A stretch of DNA of 64,000 bases. It comes from SELP01 sp035969385 (GTDB lineage: Bacteria; Pseudomonadota; Alphaproteobacteria; Rhodobacterales; Rhodobacteraceae). The stretch covers positions 1 to 64,000 of the forward strand of contig NZ_JAYKKJ010000004.1 in assembly GCF_035969385.1 (NCBI RefSeq), written 5' to 3'. Shown in pieces: positions 44,450 through 52,608 of this stretch (the first letter of the stretch is position 1; each line of letters begins with the position of its first letter). The notes beneath the pieces are model-generated. The model did no database searches. It was given only the letters and a program-made list of their open reading frames with translations, and was not told the origin of the DNA. The position numbers were made by a program, and so were the translations under genes.

Positions 44450-45544
44450 ATGGGAACCGATTACGTCATCATCGGAGGAGGGGTCGTCGGCCTCTCGGTT
44501 GCCTGGGGGCTGCTCAAGCGTGGCCACAGGGTAACCGTTCTGGATGGCGACGATGGGTCGTTCCGGGCCAGCCGCGGGAACTTTGGACTGGTCTGGGTGC
44601 AATCCAAAGGGATGAAGCAGCCCCGCTATGCGGAATGGTCGCAGACCTCTGCCGCCGCCTGGGCCGACTATGCCGCCGAATTGCAGGATGCCACCGGCCG
44701 CGATCTGGGGCTGGAACAGCGCGGCGGCTTTGATCTGCATTTTTCCGAAGAAACCCTGCAAGAGACCATCGACCAATACGAGGTGCTGAAGGCCAAACTG
44801 GGCGGGGATTATCCCTACGAGGTTCTGGGCCACAATGCCCTGCGCAAGGAAGAACCGCATATCGGGCCTAAGGTCGTCGGCGCGATCCTGCATCATCAGG
44901 ACGGGCACGCGAACCCGCTACGCCTGTTGCTGGCTCTGGCCGACGATGTGCGGCGCATGGGTGGTCGGGTGCTGACCGGCAAGACCGTCACCGACGTCTC
45001 GAAACCGGATGGGTTTCGTGTGACCTGTGCCGATGGGACGATCGTCGAAGGCGGCAAGGTGGTTCTATCCGCCGGGCTGGGGGCGATGCAACTGGGGCCC
45101 AAACTTGGCTTCAAGGCGCCGATCCGGCCGCAGCGCGGGCAGGTGCTGATCACCGAAAAACTGCCCAAGATCATCAATCGCCCGTCCCTGATTGCCCGTC
45201 AGGTTGACGAGGGCGGCATCCAGATCGGTGCCACCAACGAAGAGGTCGGGCTGGACGACAGCGTGACACAAAAGGGCCTATCGGGCCTCGCCGCCGAAGC
45301 CATCGCGGCCTATCCGATCCTTGGCCGCGCCCAACTGGTCCGCAGTTGGGGTGCGTTGCGGGTTCTGTCGCCCGATGGCCTGCCGATCTACCAGCAAAGC
45401 GCCGAGATGCCGGGGGCCTATCTTGTCACCTGTCACAGCGGCATCACCCTGTCGGCGGCACACGCCCGGCTTTTGCCCGACTGGCTGGACGGCACCGCCG
45501 CCGCCCCGGATCTGGAGGTCTTCAGTGAAGCCCGCTTTTCGTGA
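44450..45544 (+). CDS. FAD-dependent dehydrogenase subunit (HcnC/DadA-like, beta)
   Basis: A 364-residue flavoprotein of the DAO superfamily: YVIIGGGVVGLSVAWGLLKRG at the N-terminus and VTCHSGITLSAAHARLLPDWL at the end. With the next two genes it forms the three-part arrangement of HcnABC, octopine/nopaline oxidases and D-hydroxyproline dehydrogenase, in which this subunit oxidises the substrate. ATG 44450 is the start fitting the fold. Confidence 0.85.
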   Translation: MGTDYVIIGGGVVGLSVAWGLLKRGHRVTVLDGDDGSFRASRGNFGLVWVQSKGMKQPRYAEWSQTSAAAWADYAAELQDATGRDLGLEQRGGFDLHFSEETLQETIDQYEVLKAKLGGDYPYEVLGHNALRKEEPHIGPKVVGAILHHQDGHANPLRLLLALADDVRRMGGRVLTGKTVTDVSKPDGFRVTCADGTIVEGGKVVLSAGLGAMQLGPKLGFKAPIRPQRGQVLITEKLPKIINRPSLIARQVDEGGIQIGATNEEVGLDDSVTQKGLSGLAAEAIAAYPILGRAQLVRSWGALRVLSPDGLPIYQQSAEMPGAYLVTCHSGITLSAAHARLLPDWLDGTAAAPDLEVFSEARFS

Positions 45545-45821
45545 AATCGACCCCGCGCCGGTGCGGGTCACCGTTCGTTTCGACGGGCAGGACCTGTCGC
45601 TGCCCGAAGGCGCGAACCTCGCCGCTGCGCTTCTGGCGGCGGGGGTCGTGTCCTTGCGGGACACGCCGGTCAGCGGGGCGCCCCGCGCGCCCTATTGCAT
45701 GATGGGCGCCTGTTTCGATTGCCTTGTGCAGATCGACGGCGTGACCCGGCAGGCCTGCATGACCGAGGTTTCCGAGGGGATGGAGATAGCCCGCCCGACA
45801 CGGGAGGCGGCAGATGATTGA
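45525..45821 (+). CDS. Small [2Fe-2S] subunit (HcnA-like, gamma)
   Basis: A 98-residue ferredoxin-like subunit. YCMMGACFDCLVQIDGVTRQAC gives C-x4-C-x2-C and a fourth Cys, the plant-type 2Fe-2S pattern. It would pass electrons between the two FAD subunits. GTG 45525 has GGAGG upstream and overlaps the preceding gene by 20 bases. Confidence 0.85.
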   Translation: MKPAFREIDPAPVRVTVRFDGQDLSLPEGANLAAALLAAGVVSLRDTPVSGAPRAPYCMMGACFDCLVQIDGVTRQACMTEVSEGMEIARPTREAADD

Positions 45822-47205
45822 TCTGGCGATTATCGGGTCCGGTCCGGCCGGTATGGCCGCCGCGGTAGAGGCGGCGGGCCGGGGTCTTTCGGTCTGTATG
45901 CTGGACGAACAGCCCCGGGCCGGGGGCCAGATCTATCGCGATGTGGATCGGGCCGCGGGGGTGCGTGGCGCGATCCTTGGCCCGGATTATGCCCATGGGG
46001 CGACCCTGACCGGGGCGCTGCGCGACAGCGCCGCCCGGCATGTGACCGGTGCCGTGGTCTGGGCCATCGAACCGGACGGCGCGGCGTTCACCGTCAACTA
46101 CACCCGCGACGGGGCGGCGGCGCAGATCCGGGCCGGGCGCATCCTGCTGGCGACCGGGGCGCTGGAACGGCCCATGCCGCTGCCGGGCTGGACCCTGCCG
46201 GGGGTGATGACCGCCGGGGCGGCGCAGATCCTGCTGAAGCAATCGGGGATCGTGGCGGACCGGGCGGTGTTGGTCGGCTCTGGCCCACTTTTGTACCTGA
46301 TCGCGGCGCAGATGGTGCGGGCGGGCACCCCGCCGCTGGCGCTGGTCGAAACCCAGACGCGGGGTGATTTCGCGGGCGCGCTGCGGCATCTGGGGGGCGC
46401 ATTGCGCGGCTGGCGATACCTGATGAAGGGCGCGGGGCTTCTGGCCACGATCCGGCGGGCGGGTGTGCCCCGCTATCGCGCGGCGACTGAGGTTTCCATC
46501 GAAGGGACGGATCGGGCCACGGCGGTCCGGTTCCGCGCCGGCGGGCAGAACCATCGGATCGACTGCGACACAGTCCTGCTGCATCAGGGGGTGGTGCCAA
46601 ACACGCAGGCCGCCCGGTCGATCGGCGTGCCGCATCTGTGGGACAATCAGCAACGCTGCTTTTCGCCGGTCGTCGATACTTGGGGCGGAACCACGGTGCC
46701 GGGCGTCTTTCTTGCGGGGGATGGGGCCGGGATCGGCGGCGCCAAACTGGCCGAGGTCGCGGGCCGGATCACGGCGCTGGCCATCGCGGCAGAGGCCGGG
46801 CGGATCACCCCGGCAGAGCGGGACCGCGCCGCCGCGCCCTTGCTGGCCATGCGCCGGGCCGAAGGGGCGGTGCGCCCATTTCTGGATGCAACCTATCCCC
46901 CCGCCGCCGCGCCGATTGCCGATGATACCATTGTCTGCCGCTGCGAGGAGGTCACCGCCGGGGCGATCAGGGGCTATGCCAAGCTGGGCTGCACCGGCCC
47001 CAATCAGGCCAAGGCCTTTGGCCGGGCCGGGATGGGTCCCTGTCAGGGCCGATATTGCGGGCTGACGGTTACGGCGCTCTTGGCCGAGGCGACGGGGCAG
47101 ACCGAGGACGAGACCGGATACTACCGTATCCGCCCGCCCCTGAAGCCCGTGACGCTGGCCGAACTGGCGGCAATGGATACCCCGCGCAAGGACGCGGCAG
47201 AATAG
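45814..47205 (+). CDS. FAD/NAD(P)-dependent oxidoreductase subunit with BFD-like domain (HcnB-like, alpha)
   Basis: 463 residues. LAIIGSGPAGMAAAVEAAGRG is the FAD site, ALERPMPLPGWTLPGVMTAGAAQ the family signature, and FLAGDGAGIGG the second FAD contact. The C-terminal VCRCEEVTAGAIRGYAKLGC with GPCQGRYCG is a bacterioferredoxin-associated [2Fe-2S] domain. It overlaps the small subunit gene by 8 bases. Confidence 0.87.
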   Translation: MIDLAIIGSGPAGMAAAVEAAGRGLSVCMLDEQPRAGGQIYRDVDRAAGVRGAILGPDYAHGATLTGALRDSAARHVTGAVVWAIEPDGAAFTVNYTRDGAAAQIRAGRILLATGALERPMPLPGWTLPGVMTAGAAQILLKQSGIVADRAVLVGSGPLLYLIAAQMVRAGTPPLALVETQTRGDFAGALRHLGGALRGWRYLMKGAGLLATIRRAGVPRYRAATEVSIEGTDRATAVRFRAGGQNHRIDCDTVLLHQGVVPNTQAARSIGVPHLWDNQQRCFSPVVDTWGGTTVPGVFLAGDGAGIGGAKLAEVAGRITALAIAAEAGRITPAERDRAAAPLLAMRRAEGAVRPFLDATYPPAAAPIADDTIVCRCEEVTAGAIRGYAKLGCTGPNQAKAFGRAGMGPCQGRYCGLTVTALLAEATGQTEDETGYYRIRPPLKPVTLAELAAMDTPRKDAAE

Positions 47206-47215
47206 GAGTTTCGCG

Positions 47216-47560
47216 ATGATCGAACGGATCGACACCGGCGAACGGATGAGCAAGATCGTCAAGCATAGCGGCGTCGCCTACCTCTGCGGGCAGGTCGGGG
47301 CGGGCGACAACGTGGCCGAGCAGACCCGCGATTGCCTGTCTCGGGTCGAGGCCTTGCTGGCGCGGGCCGGGTCCGGCCCGGACCGGATGTTGCAGGCCAT
47401 TGTCTGGCTGGCCGACATGGCGGACTTCGCCGAGATGAACGCGGTTTGGGACGCCTGGGTGCCCGCGGGCCACGCCCCGGCGCGCGCCTGCGGCGAGGCG
47501 AAGCTGGCCCGCCCCGACCTGAAGGTCGAAATCATCGTCACCGCCGCCTGCGACAGGTAG
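47216..47560 (+). CDS. RidA-family enamine/imine deaminase
   Basis: 114 residues of the YjgF/RidA family: GVAYLCGQVG, MLQAIVWLADMADFAEMNAVWDAW and the Arg-bearing APARACGEAKL. RidA proteins hydrolyse reactive imines released by amino-acid oxidation, which fits its place right after the amine/amino-acid dehydrogenase genes. Confidence 0.9.
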   Translation: MIERIDTGERMSKIVKHSGVAYLCGQVGAGDNVAEQTRDCLSRVEALLARAGSGPDRMLQAIVWLADMADFAEMNAVWDAWVPAGHAPARACGEAKLARPDLKVEIIVTAACDR

Positions 47561-47562
47561 AC

Positions 47563-47590
47563 CGCCTGCCCGCAGTAATCCGGGCAGGCG
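47563..47590. terminator. Bidirectional terminator-like hairpin
   Basis: A perfect 10-bp stem (CGCCTGCCCG/CGGGCAGGCG) with an 8-base loop, centred between the convergent ridA-like and alcohol dehydrogenase genes. No T-run on either side. Confidence 0.55.
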
Positions 47591-47599
47591 CGCGTTGGC

Positions 47600-48745
47600 C
47601 TAGAGAACCTCTTCGAACAGGGCCCGGACGTTCGCTTCGGTGAGGGTGACGGGGTTTCCGCCGCAGCTTGGGTCGGACAGCGCCCCTTTGACCAGCCGGT
47701 CCATGTCCGGATCCGTGACCCCAAGGTCCGACATCCGTTTCGGGATGCCGAGGCTGTCGTTGAACCGGTCCACGAAGGCGCAGAACCCGTCAAAGCCGCC
47801 GTCGATCCCCAGATAGCCCGCGACCGCGTCGAACCGGCTCCGGATCGCATCCGCGTTCAGCCGCAGAACGGCAGGCATGCAGACGGCGTTGGTGGTGCCG
47901 TGGTGGGTGTGGTGCATAGCGCCGATAGGGTGGGACAGCGCGTGGATCGCCCCTAGCCCCTTCTGGAAGGCCGTGGCCCCCATCATCGCCGCAGACATCA
48001 TATTGGCGCGGGCCTCAAGGTCGGTGGGGGTGGCATAGGCGCGGGGCAGGTTGTCGATCACCAGCCGCATCCCTTCCACCGCGATCCCCTGGCTCATCGG
48101 GTGGTAATGCGGGCTGGAAAACGCTTCGACGCAGTGGGCAAAGGCATCCAACCCGGTGCCTGCGGTGATGAAGGCGGGCATGCCCACGGTCAGCTCCGGG
48201 TCGGCGATGACGACCGAGGGCAGGACCTTGGGATGGAAGATGATCTTTTTCTCGGCGGTTTCCGAATTGGTCAGCACGCTGGCGCGGCCCACTTCCGATC
48301 CGGTCCCGGCGGTGGTCGGCACGGCGACGTTGGGATAGATCGCGCCAGCATCCGCGCGGGTCCACCAATCGCCAATATCCTCGAAATCCCAGACTGGGCG
48401 GGTCTGACCGGCCATAAAGGCGATCATCTTGCCAAGGTCGAGGCCCGACCCGCCGCCAAAGGCCACCACGCCATCGTGGCCGCCGTCGCGGAACGCCGCG
48501 ATCCCGGCGGCAAGGTTCTTTTCATTGGGGTTCGGGTCCACATCGGCGAACAACGCTCGGCCCATCCCCGCGCCCTCCAGCACGTCAAGCGCGGTCTGGG
48601 TGACGGGCAGGGCGGCCAGCCCCCGGTCGGTGACCAGAAGCGGGCGGCTGATCCCGGCGGCCTTGCAGGCCTCGGCCAATTCCTTGATCCGGCCCGGGCC
48701 AAAGCGGATCGCGGTGGGATAGGACCAATTCGCGGTGGGGCTCAT
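47600..48745 (-). CDS. Iron-containing alcohol dehydrogenase
   Basis: 381 residues of the group III (Fe) alcohol dehydrogenases. GGGSGLDLGK binds NAD. Metal-binding His residues lie in FAHCVEAFSSPHYHPM, HALSHPIGAMHHTHHG. It is the third gene of the minus-strand operon; its ATG overlaps the ALDH stop (ATGA). It could oxidise the hydroxyl of a gamma-glutamylated amino alcohol to an aldehyde. Confidence 0.92.
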   Translation of the reverse strand: MSPTANWSYPTAIRFGPGRIKELAEACKAAGISRPLLVTDRGLAALPVTQTALDVLEGAGMGRALFADVDPNPNEKNLAAGIAAFRDGGHDGVVAFGGGSGLDLGKMIAFMAGQTRPVWDFEDIGDWWTRADAGAIYPNVAVPTTAGTGSEVGRASVLTNSETAEKKIIFHPKVLPSVVIADPELTVGMPAFITAGTGLDAFAHCVEAFSSPHYHPMSQGIAVEGMRLVIDNLPRAYATPTDLEARANMMSAAMMGATAFQKGLGAIHALSHPIGAMHHTHHGTTNAVCMPAVLRLNADAIRSRFDAVAGYLGIDGGFDGFCAFVDRFNDSLGIPKRMSDLGVTDPDMDRLVKGALSDPSCGGNPVTLTEANVRALFEEVL

Positions 48746-50121
48746 TTCGTGACTTTCTTTAGATGATAGGATTTCGGTCGGGTCAGGTTCTGGTAGCCGA
48801 TGACGGACAATCCGCCGCCCCGGCCGGTGTTCTTGCAGCCGGTCCAGCACAGGCCCGGATCAAGGTAGTCGGCCCGGTTCATGAAGACGGTGCCGGTCTC
48901 AACCCGGTCGCCGACGCGGGCCGCGCGGTCTACGTCTGCCGTCCACAGGCTGGCGGTCAGCCCGTAGTCGCTGTCGTTCATCAGGGCGATGGCCTCGTCG
49001 TCCGAGGACACCTTCATGATGCCGACGACCGGCCCAAAGCTTTCGTCGCGCATGACCCGCATGTCGTGGGTGACATTGGTCAGGATCTGCGGGGTCAGAT
49101 AGGCCCCGCCGTCGTCTTCGGCGAAGGTGGGGATATGGGCCACGGCGCCATCGGCCACGGCTTCGGCGATCTGGGCGCGGACCTCGGCAGCAAAGCGGGT
49201 GTTGGCCATCGGGCCGATGGTGGTATCGGGGTCCAGCGGGTTGCCCAGCTTGTAGCCCTTTACCAGCGCCACGGCCTTTTCCACGAAGGCGTCATACAGG
49301 CTTTCGTGCACATAGATCCGCTCGATCCCGCAGCAGCACTGCCCGGCGTTATACATGGCCGCATCGACCAGCGTGTCCACGGCGGCGTCAAGGTCTGCGT
49401 CGTCCATGACATAGCCCGGGTCCTTGCCGCCCAGCTCGGTGCCGACCCCGGTGAAGGTGCCCGCCGCCGCCCGTTCCATCGCGGCCCCGCCCCCGACCGA
49501 CCCGGTGAAGTTGACGAAATCGAACGCCCGGTCCGCGATCAGCGCCGAAGTCGTGTCGTGGTCAAGGAAGACGTTCTGGAACACGTCCTCGGGCACGCCC
49601 GCGGAATGGAAGGCGCGGGCCATGCGCTCGCCCACCAGAAGGGTCTGGGTCGCGTGTTTCAGCACCACCGTGTTGCCCGCGATCAAGGCCGGGGCGACAG
49701 TGTTGATCGCGGTCATATAGGGGTAGTTCCACGGGGCCACGACAAAGACGACCCCATGCGGCACCCGGCGGATGTAGCGCTTGAAGGTCGCGTCCTCGCC
49801 CACCGCGATATCCGCCAGCGCGCTTTCCGCGATTTCGGCCATATAAGCGGCCCGTTCGTTGAAGCCACCGAATTCGCCGCCATAGCGGACAGGGCGGCCC
49901 ATCATATGCGCCAGTTCGGGGACGATCTCGTCGTTCATCGCGCCCACGGCGGCGACCCCGGCCAGAACCAGCCTGATCCGCTCGGTCAGGGGGCGGGCGG
50001 CCCATTCGGCCTGCGCGGCGCGGGCGCGGTCGGCGGCGGCACGGGCCTGATCCGGGGACAGGGTGTCCCGTTCGGCATAGACCGATCCGTCGATTGGGGA
50101 AATGCAGCGAAGCGTTGTCAT
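48742..50121 (-). CDS. Aldehyde dehydrogenase
   Basis: 459-residue NAD(P)-dependent ALDH. The motifs NFTGSVGGG, GTELGGKDPGYV (catalytic Glu) and NAGQCCCGIERIYV (catalytic Cys near residue 260) are intact. The second gene of the operon, with ATGA overlaps at both ends. It would turn the aldehyde made by the neighbouring alcohol dehydrogenase into an acid. Confidence 0.93.
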   Translation of the reverse strand: MTTLRCISPIDGSVYAERDTLSPDQARAAADRARAAQAEWAARPLTERIRLVLAGVAAVGAMNDEIVPELAHMMGRPVRYGGEFGGFNERAAYMAEIAESALADIAVGEDATFKRYIRRVPHGVVFVVAPWNYPYMTAINTVAPALIAGNTVVLKHATQTLLVGERMARAFHSAGVPEDVFQNVFLDHDTTSALIADRAFDFVNFTGSVGGGAAMERAAAGTFTGVGTELGGKDPGYVMDDADLDAAVDTLVDAAMYNAGQCCCGIERIYVHESLYDAFVEKAVALVKGYKLGNPLDPDTTIGPMANTRFAAEVRAQIAEAVADGAVAHIPTFAEDDGGAYLTPQILTNVTHDMRVMRDESFGPVVGIMKVSSDDEAIALMNDSDYGLTASLWTADVDRAARVGDRVETGTVFMNRADYLDPGLCWTGCKNTGRGGGLSVIGYQNLTRPKSYHLKKVTK

Positions 50122-51467
50122 GCTTTTTCAAGCCCTCTGGCAATTTCGTAGTCGGTGACCACGCGGTTGAACTCTTCCAGCTCCCATTCGGCGGCGCGGG
50201 TGTAATGGGCGATCACAGCCTCGCCAAAGGCCTCTTTCAGCATTTCGGATCCCATCATCGCATCGCGTGCGTCGCGCAGGGTCAGGGGGATGCGGGCCGC
50301 CGCGCCGTCTTCATAGGCATCGCCCTTGAAGGGGGCGGGCAGGGGCAGTTTCTCCTCGATCCCTTTCAAGCCCGCGGCCAGCATGGCGGCCTGTGCCAGA
50401 TAGGGGTTCATATCCGCCCCCGGCACCCGGCATTCCACGCGCACGCCCTTTGTCCCGTCGCCGCACAGGCGGAAGGCCGCGGTGCGGTTGTCCACCGACC
50501 AGACAACCTGCGTTGGCGCGAAGGTGCCCTTGGCGAAGCGCTTGTAGCTGTTGACATAGGGGGCCAAGAAATAGGTGTAATCGGCCGCGTATTTCAGCAG
50601 GCCCGCCATGTAGTGATCCATCAGTTCGGACTTGGCAAGCGGGCGGTCGGGGTCGTGGAACGCGTTCTTGCCATCCGACCAAAGCGACTGGTGCACATGG
50701 GCGGCGCTGCCGACGCGGTCATGGTGCCACTTGGGCAGGAAGGAGGCCGCCGCGCCGTTCAGATGCGCGATTTCCTTGATCCCATGCTTGGCGATGGTGT
50801 GGTGATCGGCGGTCGCCAGTGCATCGGCGTATTTGATATTCAGTTCTTCCTGACCCGCCTCAGCCTCGCCCTTGGACCCCTCGACCGGGATGCCCATGGC
50901 CCGCAAGTGGTTGCGGATCGGGCGCATGATCGGCTCTTCCTTGGAGGTCTGGAAGATGTGGTAATCCTCGTTGTAGTTCGAAATCGGCTGCAGCCTGAAC
51001 CCGTTTCGGGCGATCTCGTCATGGGTGCCCTGAAACAGGAAGAACTCCAGCTCGGTCGCCATGATCGGGTCGAACCCCATGGCGCGGGCGCGGGCGACCT
51101 GGCCCTTCAGCATCTCGCGCGGGGACTGGGGAACCGGGGCGTGGCTGTGGTGGTCCTGCACGTCGCACAGGCACATGGCGGTCCCGTCCAGCCAGGGCAC
51201 CGGACGCAGGGTCGACAGGTCGGGCTTCATCACATAGTCGCCATAGCCGCCCCGCCAGCTGGTCGAGGCATAGCCGTCCGGCGTGGCCATCGCCAGATCG
51301 GTCGCCAGCAGGTAGTTGCAGCAATGGGTTTCATCCTCGGCCATTTCCAGAAAAGCCTCGGCATGGAAACGTTTGCCCATCAGGCGGCCTTGCATGTCCA
51401 CGATGCAGGTCAGGACCGTGTCGATCCGGCCTGCGGCGATCTGTGTCTTAAGCTCGTCAAAGGTCAT
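50118..51467 (-). CDS. Glutamine synthetase-like gamma-glutamyl-amine ligase (PuuA/IpuC type)
   Basis: A 449-residue GS-family ligase. The catalytic domain has MATELEFFLFQ, GAAASFLPKWHHDRVGSAAHVHQSLW and NRTAAFRLCGDGTKGVRVECRVPGADMNPYLAQAAML. The family glutamylates polyamines, ethanolamine or isopropylamine rather than ammonia. The first gene of an operon with ALDH and Fe-ADH, so amine catabolism is a better guess than nitrogen assimilation. Confidence 0.88.
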   Translation of the reverse strand: MTFDELKTQIAAGRIDTVLTCIVDMQGRLMGKRFHAEAFLEMAEDETHCCNYLLATDLAMATPDGYASTSWRGGYGDYVMKPDLSTLRPVPWLDGTAMCLCDVQDHHSHAPVPQSPREMLKGQVARARAMGFDPIMATELEFFLFQGTHDEIARNGFRLQPISNYNEDYHIFQTSKEEPIMRPIRNHLRAMGIPVEGSKGEAEAGQEELNIKYADALATADHHTIAKHGIKEIAHLNGAAASFLPKWHHDRVGSAAHVHQSLWSDGKNAFHDPDRPLAKSELMDHYMAGLLKYAADYTYFLAPYVNSYKRFAKGTFAPTQVVWSVDNRTAAFRLCGDGTKGVRVECRVPGADMNPYLAQAAMLAAGLKGIEEKLPLPAPFKGDAYEDGAAARIPLTLRDARDAMMGSEMLKEAFGEAVIAHYTRAAEWELEEFNRVVTDYEIARGLEKA

Positions 51468-51569
51468 CTGTCACCGGTTTTGCTGTGGGGCGCGCCGCTG
51501 GCACCCGGCCAATGGAATCAGTCGCCACGGGGGCGTTCTGCGGCAAAGCTTCTGCCGAGTCTTCGGATT

Positions 51570-51599
51570 TGACCAGCCTCATTGACCGATTATGACCGA
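51570..51599. promoter_or_regulatory. TGACC direct repeats upstream of the GS-like operon
   Basis: TGACCGA occurs at 51583-51589 and 51593-51599, exactly 10 bases apart, with a further TGACC at 51570. They lie about 100-130 bases upstream of the ligase start, so they may be a regulator's binding site. Confidence 0.35.
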
Positions 51600-51654
51600 A
51601 TTTCGGGCGGTTTTGCGTGTTTTTGCCCGAATGAAGGTGGCGATCAGGCCAGTC

Positions 51655-52434
51655 CTAGGGGCGGGCGCCCAACAGGATCGATTTTGCGCGCTGGTCCACC
51701 CGGTCGGAATTGAGGTCATGGCGTCCGACCTGCCTCATCAAGTCCCGCAAGGACGAAATATCGCCAAAGTAGCGCCAGACGACAGGGGACATGAAGGGCG
51801 TCCGCTGGCGGCTGGTGATGCCAAAGGTCGTTCCGCGCAGGTATTGCAATTGCCCTCGTCCGACCGGGTTCAGGACGGTTTCAACCAATGCATCCCGCGC
51901 AAGCGCCTGATACTCCATCACGAAGATGCGGTTGCCAAGAAGCGCGACGCGCCCGTCATATTTCGACAGATACAGGCTGCCATCTTCGGGATCGACCGAC
52001 CGTTCCATCGACCGGCACCGCACCATACCGTTGTGTTCGTCCAGGCGAACCACGGCGCAGACTATCGAGTCTTCCCAGCTTTGGGTCAGGAAGTAGCTGA
52101 GGTAGTAGCCCAGATAGCGGCGCAGCGGGATCGTCTGACCGCGAAAGGCGGTTTCGAACCCGCCCTGGTTTGGGGCGGCGACCTGCGGACCGGCCAGTTT
52201 GCTGGCGACAAGGGGGTGAACCTCGAATTCTTCGGTGGGCAATAGAAACTCGGCTGGGCGCACACCGAAATGCACGCCGATCTTGCGCATATTGGCCGGG
52301 GAGGGACGCGCCGCGCCGCTAAGGTATTTGCTGAATTGCTGCCGGTTTACGCCAATCTGGCGGCAGATCGCCGACACCGACGACTCGGTCGAACACAGAA
52401 GGCGAAGGTTGTTGGCGAAATCATCAGCTTGCAT
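51655..52434 (-). CDS. XRE-family transcriptional regulator
   Basis: A 259-residue regulator with an N-terminal helix-turn-helix: NNLRLLCSTESSVSAICRQIGVNRQQFSKYLSGAARPSPANMRKI. The C-terminal part (from about residue 85) is an unrecognised ligand-sensing-like domain. It is divergent from the ABC operon and upstream of the GS-like operon, so it may control either. MQADDFANN (ending 52434) is the likely start; a GTG at 52485 is possible, but neither has a clear ribosome site. Confidence 0.8.
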   Translation of the reverse strand: MQADDFANNLRLLCSTESSVSAICRQIGVNRQQFSKYLSGAARPSPANMRKIGVHFGVRPAEFLLPTEEFEVHPLVASKLAGPQVAAPNQGGFETAFRGQTIPLRRYLGYYLSYFLTQSWEDSIVCAVVRLDEHNGMVRCRSMERSVDPEDGSLYLSKYDGRVALLGNRIFVMEYQALARDALVETVLNPVGRGQLQYLRGTTFGITSRQRTPFMSPVVWRYFGDISSLRDLMRQVGRHDLNSDRVDQRAKSILLGARP

Positions 52435-52496
52435 CAAAGGACCAATCCACAGGATATCTGGCGAATCTATTATGCTCTTTGTCACCTTAGTAGCTT

Positions 52497-52524
52497 AAAG
52501 TCGCAAAATAACGCTAAAAGTCGC
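52497..52524. promoter_or_regulatory. AAAGTCGC direct repeat between the XRE regulator and ABC operon
   Basis: AAAGTCGC at 52497-52504 and 52517-52524, 20 bases (two helical turns) apart, in an AT-rich stretch before the binding-protein gene. Candidate operator for the divergent regulator. Confidence 0.35.
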
Positions 52525-52608
52525 GCATTTGCAGCGTCTTTGGGATTGGCGTGAAGTTCCTGGCAACAAATGCGTTTGGAAGACGCTTTTCAGTCAGGGA
52601 GACACCCA

